DNA of 64,000 bases from Dactylosporangium sp. AC04546. Its GTDB lineage: Bacteria; Actinomycetota; Actinomycetes; Mycobacteriales; Micromonosporaceae. Position numbers and translations under genes: made by a program. Below, in pieces: positions 7,066 through 17,059 of this stretch. The notes beneath the pieces are model-generated. The model was given only the letters and a program-made list of their open reading frames with translations. It was not told where the DNA came from and ran no database searches. Within the stretch, counting starts at the first letter, position 1. Each line of letters starts with the position of its first letter. Where the stretch lies: positions 1 through 64,000 of the forward strand of contig NZ_JAHYSG010000032.1 of assembly GCF_022095675.1 (NCBI RefSeq). The letters are read 5' to 3'.

Positions 7066-10000
7066 GACGCACCCGGACCCGGTGGCATGAGCCCGGCCTG
7101 CACCAGCGCCGTCCCGGAGAACCGGCTGATCCACTGCGCCCGGCCGGGCGGGAGGGTGAGCGGTTTGGTACCGCCGAGGAAGGCGTACTCGTCGCGCGGG
7201 CACGAGAACAGCAACCCGGGCGTGCCCAGGTCCCACATGCGGCGGAGCACCTGATCGTTCATCGCGCGCATACCACCGGACGTGCTCCGGGCGACCACCA
7301 CGTGCAGGCCGATCTCGGTGCCCTGGGCCAGCAGGCCGACCAGCGCCTCGGCCGGGTTGATCAAGCCGGTCGCCACCAGTTCATGATCGTCGATGAGCAC
7401 GAAGATCCTCGGTCCGCTCCACCAGTCGCGGCTGGGGAGCCGGTCGGGTGTGATCTCCGGCCTCGGCACCCGCTCCCTGAGCACCGGGGCGACCTGCGCC
7501 AGGGTCTCCTTGAGCTGCTCGCCGGAGAGCGCGTAGCCGATCTGGTACGCCGGCGGCAGCAGGTCCTGCAGTCGGCGCCGCGGGTCGACCACCAGGATTC
7601 TGGCCTCTTCGGGCGTGAACCTCGTGGTGATGGCGCGGAGGAACAGTCGCAACAGATTGCTCTTTCCGCTCTGGTGGTCGCCGAAGGCGATCAGGTGCGG
7701 TGTGACCGAGAAGTCGTGCCATACCGGCTGCAACGTCTGGTCGTCGACCCCGAAAGCGACCCGCAGGTCCCCTTCGGGCGGCGGCAGTTCGTCGACGTCG
7801 AGCTGCCGCGGCAGCAGACGGACCGGCGGGGCCACCGGCCCGGACCAGTGGTCACGCACGGCGGCCGCCAGCGCGGCCTGGCCTTCGGCCAGGTCTTCGA
7901 CGGTCGACAGGCCATCGATGCGAGGTATCGCCGTCAGGTAGTGGTACTGGCTCGGTGTCATGCCTCTTCCCGGGATCTGTGGGACGTCGCGCGCCTTCCT
8001 GAAGTCGATCTCGGACTCCATCGGGTCGCCGAGACGCAGCTCCAGGCGGGTCTGCAGGACGTCCCGCAACCAAGGCCGGATCTCCGACCAGCGGCCCGCC
8101 CCCACCACGAGGTGCACGCCGTAGGTCAGCCCTCGGCTGGCGATGTCCTGCAGGCTGTCCTCCAGCGCTTCGTACTCCTGCCGCAGCGTGTACCAGCCGT
8201 CGATGACCAGGAACACGTCTCCGTACGGATCGTCGACCTGACCGAGCGCCCGCTGGCGCCGGTAGGCGGCCATCGACTCCACCCCGTGCTGGTTGAACAT
8301 CACTTCCCGCGCCGCGAGCAGACCGAGCACCTCGACCACCGTGCGGGTGACCCGCTCCCGGTCCCGCCGCTGGGCGACGCTGCCGACGTGGGGCAGGTCG
8401 GCGAGCGACGCCAGGCCGCCGCCACCGAAGTCCAGGATGTAGAACTGGACCTCGACCGGCGTGTGGGTCAGCGCGAGCGCCGTGATGAGCGTTCGCAACA
8501 GTGTGCTCTTGCCGGTGCGCGGGGCGCCGACCACGGCGACGTGGCCCTTGCCGCCTTCGAGGTCGGCGATGAGCGGGTCGCGGCGCTGGTCGTACGGCCG
8601 GTCGACCAGCCCGACGGGAACCCGGAGGTTGCCGTAGGGTGCGCCGAAGCCTCTGGCCGGATCGACGTGCAGCGTCGGCAACAGCTGGTCCAGTGTCGCC
8701 GGGGCGTCGAGCGGCGGCAGCCACACCCGGTGGGCGGGGGGGCCGGCATCACGCAACCGGTCGACGATCACCTGCAGCACGGTCTCGGTGGCCTGCGCGT
8801 CCTGCGGTTCGGTCGGGCCGTCCGTCGGCTCCTCGTCCCGGTCCGGCCGGTGGAACGGGACGACGTAGCCGGCCTCGAACGGCAGGACCCGGGTTTCGCC
8901 GGCCGGACGCGCTCGCCGCCGTCCGGGCAGTGGGCACGGCCCGGACACGTAGGCCCCACGGAACTTCACCAGGGTGGTGGTGTCGGTGCGCAGGTAGCCC
9001 GTGCCCGGCGTCAGCGGCTGGTCGTAGCAGTCCGTGGTGCCGATCACGCCACGTGACTCCATGCCGGAGTACATGCGCAGACCGATGCGGTACGACAAAT
9101 GGGTTTCGAGGGTGTGGATGCGCCCCTCCTCGAACCGCTGCGATGCGAGCAGCAGGTGCACGCCCAGCGAACGGCCCAGCCGGCCGATCATCATGAAGAG
9201 CTCGCCGAACTCACTTTTGGACGCCAGCAGCTCACCGAACTCGTCCACGATGATGACCAGCGTCGGCAGCGGTGCCAGCGCAGCTCCGGTCGCGCGTGCA
9301 CGCTCGTACTCGTGCCGGGACGTGAAGCCGTGCCTGCGCAGCAGCTCCTGACGGCGTACCAGCTCGCCCTGCAGGGCGTCCTGCATCCGGTCCACGAGCG
9401 GCAGTTCGTCGGCCAGGTTGGTGATGAGCGCGGACACGTGGGGCAGGCCGTCGAGGCCCAGGAAGGTCGCGCCACCCTTGAAGTCGACCAGCACCATGTT
9501 CAGCGCTTCGGACGAATGCGTCATCGCCAGTGCGAGCACGATGGTCCGGATGAGCTCGCTCTTGCCCGAGCCGGTGGCGCCGATGAGGATCCCGTGCGGG
9601 CCCATGCCACCCTGGGCCGACTCCTTGATGTCCAGTTCCACCGGGCGGCCGCGCTCGTTGACGCCGATCGGCACCCGCAGCTGCTCCCACGGCGAACGGG
9701 TCTGCCACAGTGCCTGGGGCTCCATGGACCGCAGCTCCGCCACCCCGAGCAGTGAGGCCAGGTCCGCGGTGACGGCGGTCGCGTCACTGGCCCGGGCCGC
9801 CGCACCGAGCCGGTACGGCGCCATCAGCCGGGCGAGCGCCCGAGCCCGTACCAGGCTCAGCTGGTCCGGCCGGCCGATAGTGACACTCTCTTCCTCACCG
9901 GCGCGCGTCAGACTCACCCGCTCCACCTGCTCGCCCCGAATCCGCAGGCGCAGCGTGGTAGCAGCACCGTCCCACGGCAGGCTGCGGTCTACATCGATAG

Positions 10001-11048
10001 CGATGACGTTGCGGTACCCCGGACCGGCCAACCGGGCCGTGCTTGGCAGCGGCGCGTCATCGAGCACGACGACGAGGAACGGCTCGGTGCTCGTCGGCGA
10101 CGCACCCACCTCGAACCGGCCGCGCTCGTCGAGCGCCTTGCCGCCCAGCATCCGGTCCAGATCGGAAAGGGTGTCGCACACCATGCGGGCCGAGCCGACC
10201 GCGTCGGCCTCGTCGGGGTGTTGCGCGTGCGGCAGCCATTTGACCCAGTCCCAATGGCGTAGGCGGTCGGCCGCCGCGTACACAGTGATCCGCAGGTCGT
10301 CCGGGGCGTGGAAGGTCGCGAGTTGGGCCATCATCGCCCGGACGAGCGCCCGGTTCGTGACCGGGTCCCCGTCCAGGCTGATCTTGGCGAACCCCCTGAG
10401 GTAGACCGCGACCGGCATCTCCTCGATCGTGGTGTACGCGCGCAGGAAGCGCCGCAGCCCGCTGGCGCACAGCGGCTCCAGGTCCTCGACCGGCTTGGTC
10501 TGCGGCGCCGCCAGCTCGAGCGCCAGCCGCTGCTGGCCCAGGCCGATGCGCACCTCGGCGAAGTCGGCGTGGTTGGCCCGCCGCTCCCAGAGCCGGTCGG
10601 TCGGGACCACCGCCCACAACCGGGCCGGCTGGGGATGCGTGAACAGCACGGACGTGCGCTGCTTGTCCAAACTGGACCTTACCTGCCGGCGGACCTGGCC
10701 CAGGTATCTCAGATAGTCGCGGCGCTCCCCCTTGAGCCGGCCCTTGCGTTCCATCCCGGACCGGACTCCCCAGGCAACCCCCATGATCAGGAAGGCGACG
10801 AGCATGATGCCGCCGGCGATGAGCATCATCGGGTTGTTCAGACTGCGCATGCCGCTGAAGCTGTAGAACATCAGCATCATCGCCGCGGACCCCGCCATCA
10901 TCGGCAGGTAGAACAGCATGTTCAGGCCGGCACCGCCGCCGCCGACGCTCTCCGGAAGGGTCGGCGGCTCCTGCAGGGGAAACTCGCCTTTGTCGATCTG
11001 TGGAGCGGGTCGGCGGGGGGCCCGGGCAAGCTGAATGGTCGCGCTCAT
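7062..11048 (-). CDS. eccC: Type VII secretion ATPase EccC (fused EccCa-EccCb)
   Basis: 1328 aa, the length of a fused EccC. Two N-terminal membrane helices lie at about residues 40-100. Three FtsK/SpoIIIE-type ATPase domains follow, with Walker A motifs GATGSGKS (~490), GAPRTGKS (~841) and GDHQSGKS (~1124). Walker B segments read LVIIVDEFGE, VFLVIDG and IFVLIDDHE. The first domain has the canonical DE; the second ends in DG and the third in DD, in keeping with the usual picture that only ATPase 1 is a strong hydrolase. It powers and selects Esx substrates. It overlaps both mycP and eccD by 4 bp. Confidence 0.96.
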   Translation of the reverse strand: MSATIQLARAPRRPAPQIDKGEFPLQEPPTLPESVGGGGAGLNMLFYLPMMAGSAAMMLMFYSFSGMRSLNNPMMLIAGGIMLVAFLIMGVAWGVRSGMERKGRLKGERRDYLRYLGQVRRQVRSSLDKQRTSVLFTHPQPARLWAVVPTDRLWERRANHADFAEVRIGLGQQRLALELAAPQTKPVEDLEPLCASGLRRFLRAYTTIEEMPVAVYLRGFAKISLDGDPVTNRALVRAMMAQLATFHAPDDLRITVYAAADRLRHWDWVKWLPHAQHPDEADAVGSARMVCDTLSDLDRMLGGKALDERGRFEVGASPTSTEPFLVVVLDDAPLPSTARLAGPGYRNVIAIDVDRSLPWDGAATTLRLRIRGEQVERVSLTRAGEEESVTIGRPDQLSLVRARALARLMAPYRLGAAARASDATAVTADLASLLGVAELRSMEPQALWQTRSPWEQLRVPIGVNERGRPVELDIKESAQGGMGPHGILIGATGSGKSELIRTIVLALAMTHSSEALNMVLVDFKGGATFLGLDGLPHVSALITNLADELPLVDRMQDALQGELVRRQELLRRHGFTSRHEYERARATGAALAPLPTLVIIVDEFGELLASKSEFGELFMMIGRLGRSLGVHLLLASQRFEEGRIHTLETHLSYRIGLRMYSGMESRGVIGTTDCYDQPLTPGTGYLRTDTTTLVKFRGAYVSGPCPLPGRRRARPAGETRVLPFEAGYVVPFHRPDRDEEPTDGPTEPQDAQATETVLQVIVDRLRDAGPPAHRVWLPPLDAPATLDQLLPTLHVDPARGFGAPYGNLRVPVGLVDRPYDQRRDPLIADLEGGKGHVAVVGAPRTGKSTLLRTLITALALTHTPVEVQFYILDFGGGGLASLADLPHVGSVAQRRDRERVTRTVVEVLGLLAAREVMFNQHGVESMAAYRRQRALGQVDDPYGDVFLVIDGWYTLRQEYEALEDSLQDIASRGLTYGVHLVVGAGRWSEIRPWLRDVLQTRLELRLGDPMESEIDFRKARDVPQIPGRGMTPSQYHYLTAIPRIDGLSTVEDLAEGQAALAAAVRDHWSGPVAPPVRLLPRQLDVDELPPPEGDLRVAFGVDDQTLQPVWHDFSVTPHLIAFGDHQSGKSNLLRLFLRAITTRFTPEEARILVVDPRRRLQDLLPPAYQIGYALSGEQLKETLAQVAPVLRERVPRPEITPDRLPSRDWWSGPRIFVLIDDHELVATGLINPAEALVGLLAQGTEIGLHVVVARSTSGGMRAMNDQVLRRMWDLGTPGLLFSCPRDEYAFLGGTKPLTLPPGRAQWISRFSGTALVQAGLMPPGPGAS

Positions 11049-12358
11049 CGCGCCCCGCCCCTTTCATCAGTGGAGAAGGAGTCGTCAAGGTGCCCGGAGG
11101 GGCGCCAGCGGCGGCGTGTGCCACGAGGGACGACGCTGCCGAGCACGACCGCACCCACCACGGCGACCACCGTTACGGCGGCGAATCCGATCGCGGCATC
11201 CCGGGCTCCGGTGTCCTGCGGTGCCACCAGGACCGGCGAGACGGCCGGCAGCGCGGTCACCGTCACCGCCGCGCCCTGCTCATCCGGAAGGATCGCGGTG
11301 ACCGCGCGGTACGGGTTCACCACCCCCCACCCGACCTCGGGGTTGGGTGTCCGGCCGGCCGGATGGTCGGCGGTCAGCTCCAGCCGGCGCTTGACCGCTG
11401 CCGCCGACAGCCTGGGGTGGTAGGCCCGCACCAGGGCCGCCGCCGCCGCCACGAACGGGGTCGAGTAGCTCGTTCCGTTGTCGACCAGATGACCCGGGGC
11501 CGCCCGGCTCAGGCTCACCACGTTGACGCCCGGCGCGACCAGATCCACCGACGCGCCGACCTCCGAAAAGTTGCTGCGCCGGCCGTCCTGACCGATCGCG
11601 CCGACCCCGATGACCTCCGGGAACGCGGCCGGATACGCCTTGGGATTTCCCCGCTCGAACTCGTTCGACGCGGACGCGACCAGCAGGACGTCGCGGGCCT
11701 GCGCGTACTCCACCGCGGCGCGAAGCTCCGCGCTCGCCAGGAATGCGCTCGCCGAGATGTTCACCACCCGCGCCCCACCGTCGACGGCCAGCCGGATGGC
11801 CCGGGCCAGGCCCGACGACGTGCCGTCACTCGGTCCGTTCGCCTGCCGGACGGGCAGGATCGTGACACCGGGTGCGATCCCGGTCATGCCCGTGCCGGTG
11901 CGGGGCGCCGCGCCGATGATGCCGGCGACGAACGTGCCGTGACCGTAGCAGTCCTGGTCGGCCGTGCCCACGCCGTTGACCACGTCGACGCCGGCGAGGA
12001 CCCGCCCCGCCAGTTGTGGCACCGACGCGTCGACGCCGGTGTCGATGACGGCGACAATGACGCCACGACCGGTCGTCAGTGGCCACACTCGTTGCGGCGC
12101 CATCCGCTCCTGTGTCCACGGCGTACCCGGCAGCATGGTGTCCGACGGTGTCGTGCACCGGGTCGGGTCCAGCGGGCCGCCGGGGCGGGCCGGATCCGCA
12201 ACAGGGCCGGCCGACCCCGACGCCGCCACCACGTTGCCCGGCGTGGCCACCGGCACCATGGACGCCGGCACCGGGGCGGCGCCTCCGGTGAGGGCGAACA
12301 CCGCGACCACGCCCGTGGCACCGACGAGGGTGAAGGACGCACCCACACGTCTGCGCAC
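11045..12358 (-). CDS. mycP: Type VII secretion-associated serine protease mycosin MycP
   Basis: 437 aa using the GTG at 12358, which has GAGGAGG about 10 nt upstream and begins directly at a signal peptide (VRRRVGASFTLVGATGVVAV). This S8 subtilisin-family protease has Asp in AVIDTGVD (~106), His in YGHGTF (~141) and Ser in GTSYSTP (~294). A C-terminal membrane helix (~400-420) is followed by a basic tail, as in mycosins, so the protease domain faces outward. MycP stabilises the ESX translocon and processes substrates. It lies 70 bp after the 362-aa first gene of the operon. Confidence 0.93.
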   Translation of the reverse strand: MRRRVGASFTLVGATGVVAVFALTGGAAPVPASMVPVATPGNVVAASGSAGPVADPARPGGPLDPTRCTTPSDTMLPGTPWTQERMAPQRVWPLTTGRGVIVAVIDTGVDASVPQLAGRVLAGVDVVNGVGTADQDCYGHGTFVAGIIGAAPRTGTGMTGIAPGVTILPVRQANGPSDGTSSGLARAIRLAVDGGARVVNISASAFLASAELRAAVEYAQARDVLLVASASNEFERGNPKAYPAAFPEVIGVGAIGQDGRRSNFSEVGASVDLVAPGVNVVSLSRAAPGHLVDNGTSYSTPFVAAAAALVRAYHPRLSAAAVKRRLELTADHPAGRTPNPEVGWGVVNPYRAVTAILPDEQGAAVTVTALPAVSPVLVAPQDTGARDAAIGFAAVTVVAVVGAVVLGSVVPRGTRRRWRPSGHLDDSFSTDERGGAR

Positions 12359-12428
12359 GCTACGTCCACCTCCTCGGGAAACAGGGTTCAGCTGCGGGGA
12401 CTTGCGCGAGGCTTCCGGCGACGTACGG

Positions 12429-13517
12429 TCAGCCGTACGTCCACACCGGCTCTTCGACGGCCGGCTCCTGCAGCGCCACCAGGGCTCGATGCAGTGCCGC
12501 GCCGTCGACCTCGGCGACGACGTAGTCACGGGACCGGATGTGCGCGACCAGCTCCGGATCCGGGAGCATGGCGTACCGCTCCAGGTAGTAGGTCGTCGCC
12601 TCGTTCCATATGTACGTGCCGTCGGTGAGAAAGTTCATCGGGACAGTGCCCCGCAGCGTCGGGTCGACGACGTCGTCCATGCGCGCGGCGGTCACCAGCA
12701 ACGGCTCACCGCGACGCAGGTACGCCAGCAACTGCTCACGCTCCGTCTCCGCGGCCTCCGGATGGTCCGGACTCATCCGGGGTCCGGTCTCGGGGTCCAC
12801 CTCGTCGAAGAGCACGGCGATGCGCACCCCGGGGTCCTCACTGCTCGACCACAGCAGCGCCGCATACGCCCGCGCCAGGCGCTGGTAGCCGGGCAACTCG
12901 GCCCTGGTCGGGTAGACCTCGACCCGTGGAACCGCCTCACCGGCCGCGCGGAGCGCGGTCTGGAGCCTGCCCGTGACCGCGACCAGGTCGGCCGGGTCCC
13001 GCACTTCGACGACGTAGACCCGCGCGGGTGGTGGCCACGGCGCACCGTCGCCGGGGAATCTCCACGACCGCCACAAGGCCAGGGCATCCGGCTCGGCGGC
13101 GACCGCCTGCGCGACGGCCTGATCGATGTCGTCCTCGGGCTCGGCCCGCCCGCGGGACGGTGCAGCCGACTCGTCCACGTCGGTTTCCGGCTCACCGGCG
13201 AGATAGGCGTCGACGGCGGCCAGGCCCGGCAGGAATCCGAACATCGGCATCTGATCGTCGTCGGCGAGCTCCACGGTGGACAGTGCCGACCGATCCAGGC
13301 CGCGCGCGGCGAGCAGTTCGTCCAGCAGTTCGACGTCCGGCGAGGCGAGTGGCGTGCGCTGCGAGAGCACCGCGTGGACGAGGGCGTGACCGACGTCCAG
13401 CTCGCGCCCCTCGGCGAGCCAGGTGCGACACTGGGCGATGAGCTCGTCCGGCAGCGTGCCGGCCAGGCGCAGCAGCATCCAGTGGCTCGCGCTTCGGCGA
13501 CCCTCGACACCGACCAT
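12429..13517 (-). CDS. Unrecognised protein opening the type VII secretion operon
   Basis: 362 aa. The ATG at 13517 has a strong GAGGAGGTGCGACC leader, and the gene is the first of the minus-strand secretion operon. I see no membrane helix or signal peptide, so it should be cytosolic. The first 120 residues are helical (SHWMLLRLAGTLPDELI). A low-complexity acidic stretch lies at ~125-145, and a mixed alpha/beta half follows (RVYVVEVRDPADLV, RIAVLFDEVDPET). It does not look like EccE (no membrane helices) or EccA (no Walker A). By position it may be a regulator, adaptor or chaperone of secretion in this lineage; the function is unknown. Confidence 0.75.
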   Translation of the reverse strand: MVGVEGRRSASHWMLLRLAGTLPDELIAQCRTWLAEGRELDVGHALVHAVLSQRTPLASPDVELLDELLAARGLDRSALSTVELADDDQMPMFGFLPGLAAVDAYLAGEPETDVDESAAPSRGRAEPEDDIDQAVAQAVAAEPDALALWRSWRFPGDGAPWPPPARVYVVEVRDPADLVAVTGRLQTALRAAGEAVPRVEVYPTRAELPGYQRLARAYAALLWSSSEDPGVRIAVLFDEVDPETGPRMSPDHPEAAETEREQLLAYLRRGEPLLVTAARMDDVVDPTLRGTVPMNFLTDGTYIWNEATTYYLERYAMLPDPELVAHIRSRDYVVAEVDGAALHRALVALQEPAVEEPVWTYG

Positions 13518-13732
13518 GGTCGCACCTCCTCACGCTGGGAGAGACCGCCTCGCCCTGCACCCCCTGACGACCTCGCGAGGGCCCCGGTTCACGGGAATCT
13601 CAGAAAATTTGCAACGCTCCGGCCGCCCTGAACCTCCGCAGGCCACCGCGCGTCAACGAGTCGACGGGTCGTGGTGCGCCCGTGCGTGACGACCTTGATG
13701 TGGACCTGGATGTGGACGCTGGAGGATGCTGC

Positions 13733-14944
13733 GTGGCTCGGCTGTTGCCAAACCTGTTGCCAACCATCGCCTGGTCGGGCGTCATCATCACGACGGCGGC
13801 GGGCTGCGCTGCCGATCCGCGGTCGGCCCTGCGGCCCGGGATGGGCGGGCTCGGGGCCATCCTGACCGTGGCGGGCCTCTGCATGCTGGCGGCCAACTGG
13901 AGGCAGAGCCGGCGCCAGCGGCGAGAGCAACTCGCTGCGTTCGTGAAGCCGACCCCGGAGTACGTCCGGCCACCGGATCCGGCACCAGCCCCCGCCGACG
14001 AGCTGGCATCCCGGCGAGAGCCGGCGAGTGCGGAGTGGTCCGAGCGTAGGGTGGGCGGGACGGCTGAACGCGGCCCGGGGCCGACGCCCGAGCCGATGAC
14101 CGAACTCGGCCCACCGGCACGTGCCCCGGGTGTCCTCGCCGGACTCGTTGAGCGTCCGTACCGGATCACGATGGCCGGCGATGACGCACCCGCTGACGAC
14201 ACCGGCCCGCCGACCGCCCGCCACTCCCCGCCGGCGGCCCAGCCCCCTCGGCTCGCCTCCGTGGCGCCGGACGACGGTCCGGTCGAGCTGTCGATCGAGG
14301 TCGGCCTTGACCGGGTGCGGGTGCGACTGGAGGGCCTCCGCGCCGCACCGTCGCACGACCTGCCGGGAGTGCGGATCTACGTCGGCGAGTCCCCCGCCGG
14401 CCCGCTGCACCTCGACATCTGCCGATGTCCTGACGTGCTGACCATCACCGGTCACGCGGCCGCCCGCGAGAGGATCGCCAGAAGCCTGCTCGATCAGTGC
14501 GATCACCTCGCGGCAGCGCTGCGGGTCACGGTGGTCGGGAGGCGCCTGACGCGCCCGCTCGGTCACATCGGCGGCGACGAGCCGGACCCCGCCGACCGGC
14601 GCCACGTCGTGGATCGGCTGGACCAGCTTGCGCCGCACAACGACCCGACCACACCGTGTCTGGTGTTCTGCGCGGCCGACGACGCTGACGAGGCGCGACA
14701 GCTACGCCGCCTCGTCGAGGAGTCCCGCGGCATTCTCGTGCCGGTGGTGATCGGCGACATTCCACCCGCGCGGTGGTCGCTGCATGCCGAGCCCAGCTCC
14801 CCCGCCACGCCCTCCGGCACCGCGGCCCTCGATCGCGCGGACGCTGTCCCGGCGCCATCGGATACCCCGCCGGCCGACCACCGCGTGCTCCGCGGCTCCC
14901 CGCCCCGACGCACGCGGACGATCTGGGTGGCTCCGGACGAGTGA
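13733..14944 (+). CDS. Membrane-anchored protein of unknown function, divergent from the type VII operon
   Basis: 403 aa from the GTG at 13733, chosen because GGAGG sits 7 nt upstream; an in-frame GTG at 13682 lacks a ribosome site. Two hydrophobic helices near residues 8-25 and 35-52 are followed by a basic stop-transfer (RQSRRQRRE). A long Pro/Ala-rich linker leads to a C-terminal alpha/beta domain (~190-375) with segments such as LVFCAADDADEARQL and ILVPVVIGDIPPARW. The domain resembles the tail region of actinobacterial LysM/BTAD-type membrane regulators, but I do not assign it. Its head-to-head placement suggests a link with the secretion operon. Confidence 0.6.
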   Translation: MARLLPNLLPTIAWSGVIITTAAGCAADPRSALRPGMGGLGAILTVAGLCMLAANWRQSRRQRREQLAAFVKPTPEYVRPPDPAPAPADELASRREPASAEWSERRVGGTAERGPGPTPEPMTELGPPARAPGVLAGLVERPYRITMAGDDAPADDTGPPTARHSPPAAQPPRLASVAPDDGPVELSIEVGLDRVRVRLEGLRAAPSHDLPGVRIYVGESPAGPLHLDICRCPDVLTITGHAAARERIARSLLDQCDHLAAALRVTVVGRRLTRPLGHIGGDEPDPADRRHVVDRLDQLAPHNDPTTPCLVFCAADDADEARQLRRLVEESRGILVPVVIGDIPPARWSLHAEPSSPATPSGTAALDRADAVPAPSDTPPADHRVLRGSPPRRTRTIWVAPDE

Positions 14945-14977
14945 GCCCACCGGCCGGTCGCGACGGGTTCTGTGGTG

Positions 14978-15697
14978 TCATCCGACCGGAGCCCGGGATG
15001 CCACAGTCACCGCCGGTGCTGGCCGCTCGTCCAGTCGTCCCACCAGCCGATCCGACGGCTCGGCCCGAAACGGTGCCTCGCCGTCGTCGCGGGCGAGCGC
15101 ATCCAGCGCCAGCCGCCGCCCCACCTCGAAGACCGCTACCACACCTTCGAACGGTTCCAACTCGGGCAGGTCCAGAGAGGCGAGGGTGCCGTCGCCGAGT
15201 TGCACGAGCACGAGGACCGCTTCTCCGACCGACCCAACGGGACCGTCGACGGCATCGCCGGTGACGCCGCGAGCGTCCTCCGCGAGCCTGATCAGGCTCG
15301 ACGCGCTGGCCACGCGGTAGTCACGGCGTTGTCTGACGGAGATCACCGATGGATGAGGGTCGGCCGGCGTGGCATGGCCGTGCTCGTCCGGGACTGTGGG
15401 CTCGGTGGTGGTCGGATCGATCCAGTCCACTTGCCAGGGCGCGACCTCTCCGTACGCCTCGAGGAGCACCTCTGCGTAGCGGTACGTGGCGTTGTTGAGC
15501 GCGACATAGGCCCGCCACAGCGCCTCATGATCGCGCACGCCGCTGGACTCGCCGGCGGCGACGGCCGCGAGGTGGTCCTGGGCCGCCGCAACCACGTTCG
15601 CGAGAGCGGTCTCGACTCTGAGGTTCACATGACCCATGACGGCCCGATCCCAGCGGTGGTTCGCACCGGTTTTCAACGCGCTCGCTCCGTGGCTCAC
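14978..15697 (-). CDS. Hypothetical protein, possible type VII-linked gene
   Basis: 239 aa from the GTG at 15697; an in-frame ATG at 15637 would give 219 aa, and neither has a clear ribosome site. No signal peptide or membrane helix. The N-terminal half is helical (AQDHLAAVAAGE, YVALNNATYRYAEVL). The C-terminal half alternates short strands (EAVLVLVQLGDGTLASLDL). It ends 34 bp from the stop of the 403-aa membrane protein in convergent orientation. I do not recognise a family. Codon usage is like its neighbours and the frame is intact, so it is likely a real gene. Confidence 0.5.
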   Translation of the reverse strand: MSHGASALKTGANHRWDRAVMGHVNLRVETALANVVAAAQDHLAAVAAGESSGVRDHEALWRAYVALNNATYRYAEVLLEAYGEVAPWQVDWIDPTTTEPTVPDEHGHATPADPHPSVISVRQRRDYRVASASSLIRLAEDARGVTGDAVDGPVGSVGEAVLVLVQLGDGTLASLDLPELEPFEGVVAVFEVGRRLALDALARDDGEAPFRAEPSDRLVGRLDERPAPAVTVASRAPVG

Positions 15698-15775
15698 CTC
15701 CCGTGAACCGACCGCGGAGACGGCACGTCACCACATTGACATCCGTACCGTCACCAACGCCGCAGGAGTCAGTAA

Positions 15776-17059
15776 ATGCGTTCCGGCTTGCGTACCAGGC
15801 GCCTGGCGGCGAGCGGTGCCGGCCTCGCCAGCGTCGCCGTGCTGCTCGTCGTGTGGCTGCTCGTCCCGAGCCACAGGCCGTCACCGTCGGGTCCCCGCGC
15901 GTCGGGTGCGTCCGAGCGTCCCGCTCGCCCCCCGTCGAGCAGCACGACAACCATGCCACCCGCAGTCTCACCGACGATCAGCCCGCCACCGTCGACTTCG
16001 CCTCGTCCCAGCGCGACTGAAACGGGTGCGACATCCCCGCCGGTCGTGCGCAGCACGACGCCGGTCGCCGTCAACGGCCGGTTGCGCGTTTGTGGAACCA
16101 AGCTGTGCAACCAGTTCGGAACGCCGATCCAGTTGCGGGGCATGTCGACGCACGGCATCCAGTGGTACAGCCAATGCGTCACCCAGGCATCCGTCACCGC
16201 ACTCGCGAGCGACTGGCACGCGGACGTGCTGCGCATCTCCATGTACGTCCAGGAGGACGGCTACGAGACCAACCCGCGGCGCTTCACCGACCTGGTCACC
16301 AGATACGTCGACCTGGCCTCCGCAGCCGGCATGTACGCGATCGTCGACTGGCACATGCTCACGCCCGGTGACCCGAACCGCAACCTGAGCAAGGCCAAGG
16401 CGTTCTTCGCCGAGGTCGCGAGCCGCTACGCGGGCAAGCCCAACGTGCTCTACGAGGTCGCCAACGAGCCCAACGGTGTCTCCTGGCCGGCGATCAAGTC
16501 GTACCACGAGCAGATCATCCCGGTGATCCGGGCAAAGGACCCACAGGCGGTCGTCCTGCTCGGCACCCGGGCGTGGTCTTCGCTCGGCGTGTCGGACGGC
16601 GCGAGCGAGTCGGAGATCATCGCCAGTCCGGTGTCGGCATCGAACATCATGTACACGTTCCACTTCTATGCGGCCTCGCACGGCGCGAGGTACCTCAGCG
16701 CGCTCTCCCGGGCCGCCGACCGTATCCCCGTGTTCGTGACCGAGTTCGGCACGCAGACCGCGTCCGGAGACGGTGGCAACGACTTCTCCACATCTCAGCG
16801 CTACATCGACCTCATGGCCGACAAGAAGATCAGCTGGACGAACTGGAACTACTCGGACGACCACCGATCGGGTGCGGTGTTCAAGCCGGGCACGTGCGGC
16901 GCCGGCCGCTTCACGGACTCGGCGAGCCTGAAGCCGGCCGGGGCGTGGATACGGGATCGGATCCGCACGGCAGGCCACGGTCTCAACGCCGCGCCGAGCC
17001 CGGCCGCTCAGCCGAACGGGTTGCCGGCATGGGTCAACGTCTCCCAGGCCAGGAAGTAG
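15776..17059 (+). CDS. Secreted glycoside hydrolase family 5 endoglucanase
   Basis: 427 aa. An N-terminal signal or anchor helix lies at residues ~10-31 (GLASVAVLLVVWLLV), followed by a Ser/Thr/Pro-rich linker to ~100 and then a GH5 TIM barrel. Motifs include RGMSTHGIQW, the acid/base Glu231 in VANEPNG and the nucleophile Glu323 in VTEFGTQ, with a WTNWNYSDD segment late in the barrel. This pattern is that of bacterial GH5 cellulases (beta-1,4-glucanase). No cellulose-binding module is attached. The last 52 bp overlap the end of the convergent lyase gene. Confidence 0.9.
   Translation: MRSGLRTRRLAASGAGLASVAVLLVVWLLVPSHRPSPSGPRASGASERPARPPSSSTTTMPPAVSPTISPPPSTSPRPSATETGATSPPVVRSTTPVAVNGRLRVCGTKLCNQFGTPIQLRGMSTHGIQWYSQCVTQASVTALASDWHADVLRISMYVQEDGYETNPRRFTDLVTRYVDLASAAGMYAIVDWHMLTPGDPNRNLSKAKAFFAEVASRYAGKPNVLYEVANEPNGVSWPAIKSYHEQIIPVIRAKDPQAVVLLGTRAWSSLGVSDGASESEIIASPVSASNIMYTFHFYAASHGARYLSALSRAADRIPVFVTEFGTQTASGDGGNDFSTSQRYIDLMADKKISWTNWNYSDDHRSGAVFKPGTCGAGRFTDSASLKPAGAWIRDRIRTAGHGLNAAPSPAAQPNGLPAWVNVSQARK

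Noticed and set aside
12429..13517. EccE or EccA identity for the first gene of the secretion operon
   Set aside because: No N-terminal membrane helices as in EccE and no Walker A as in EccA.
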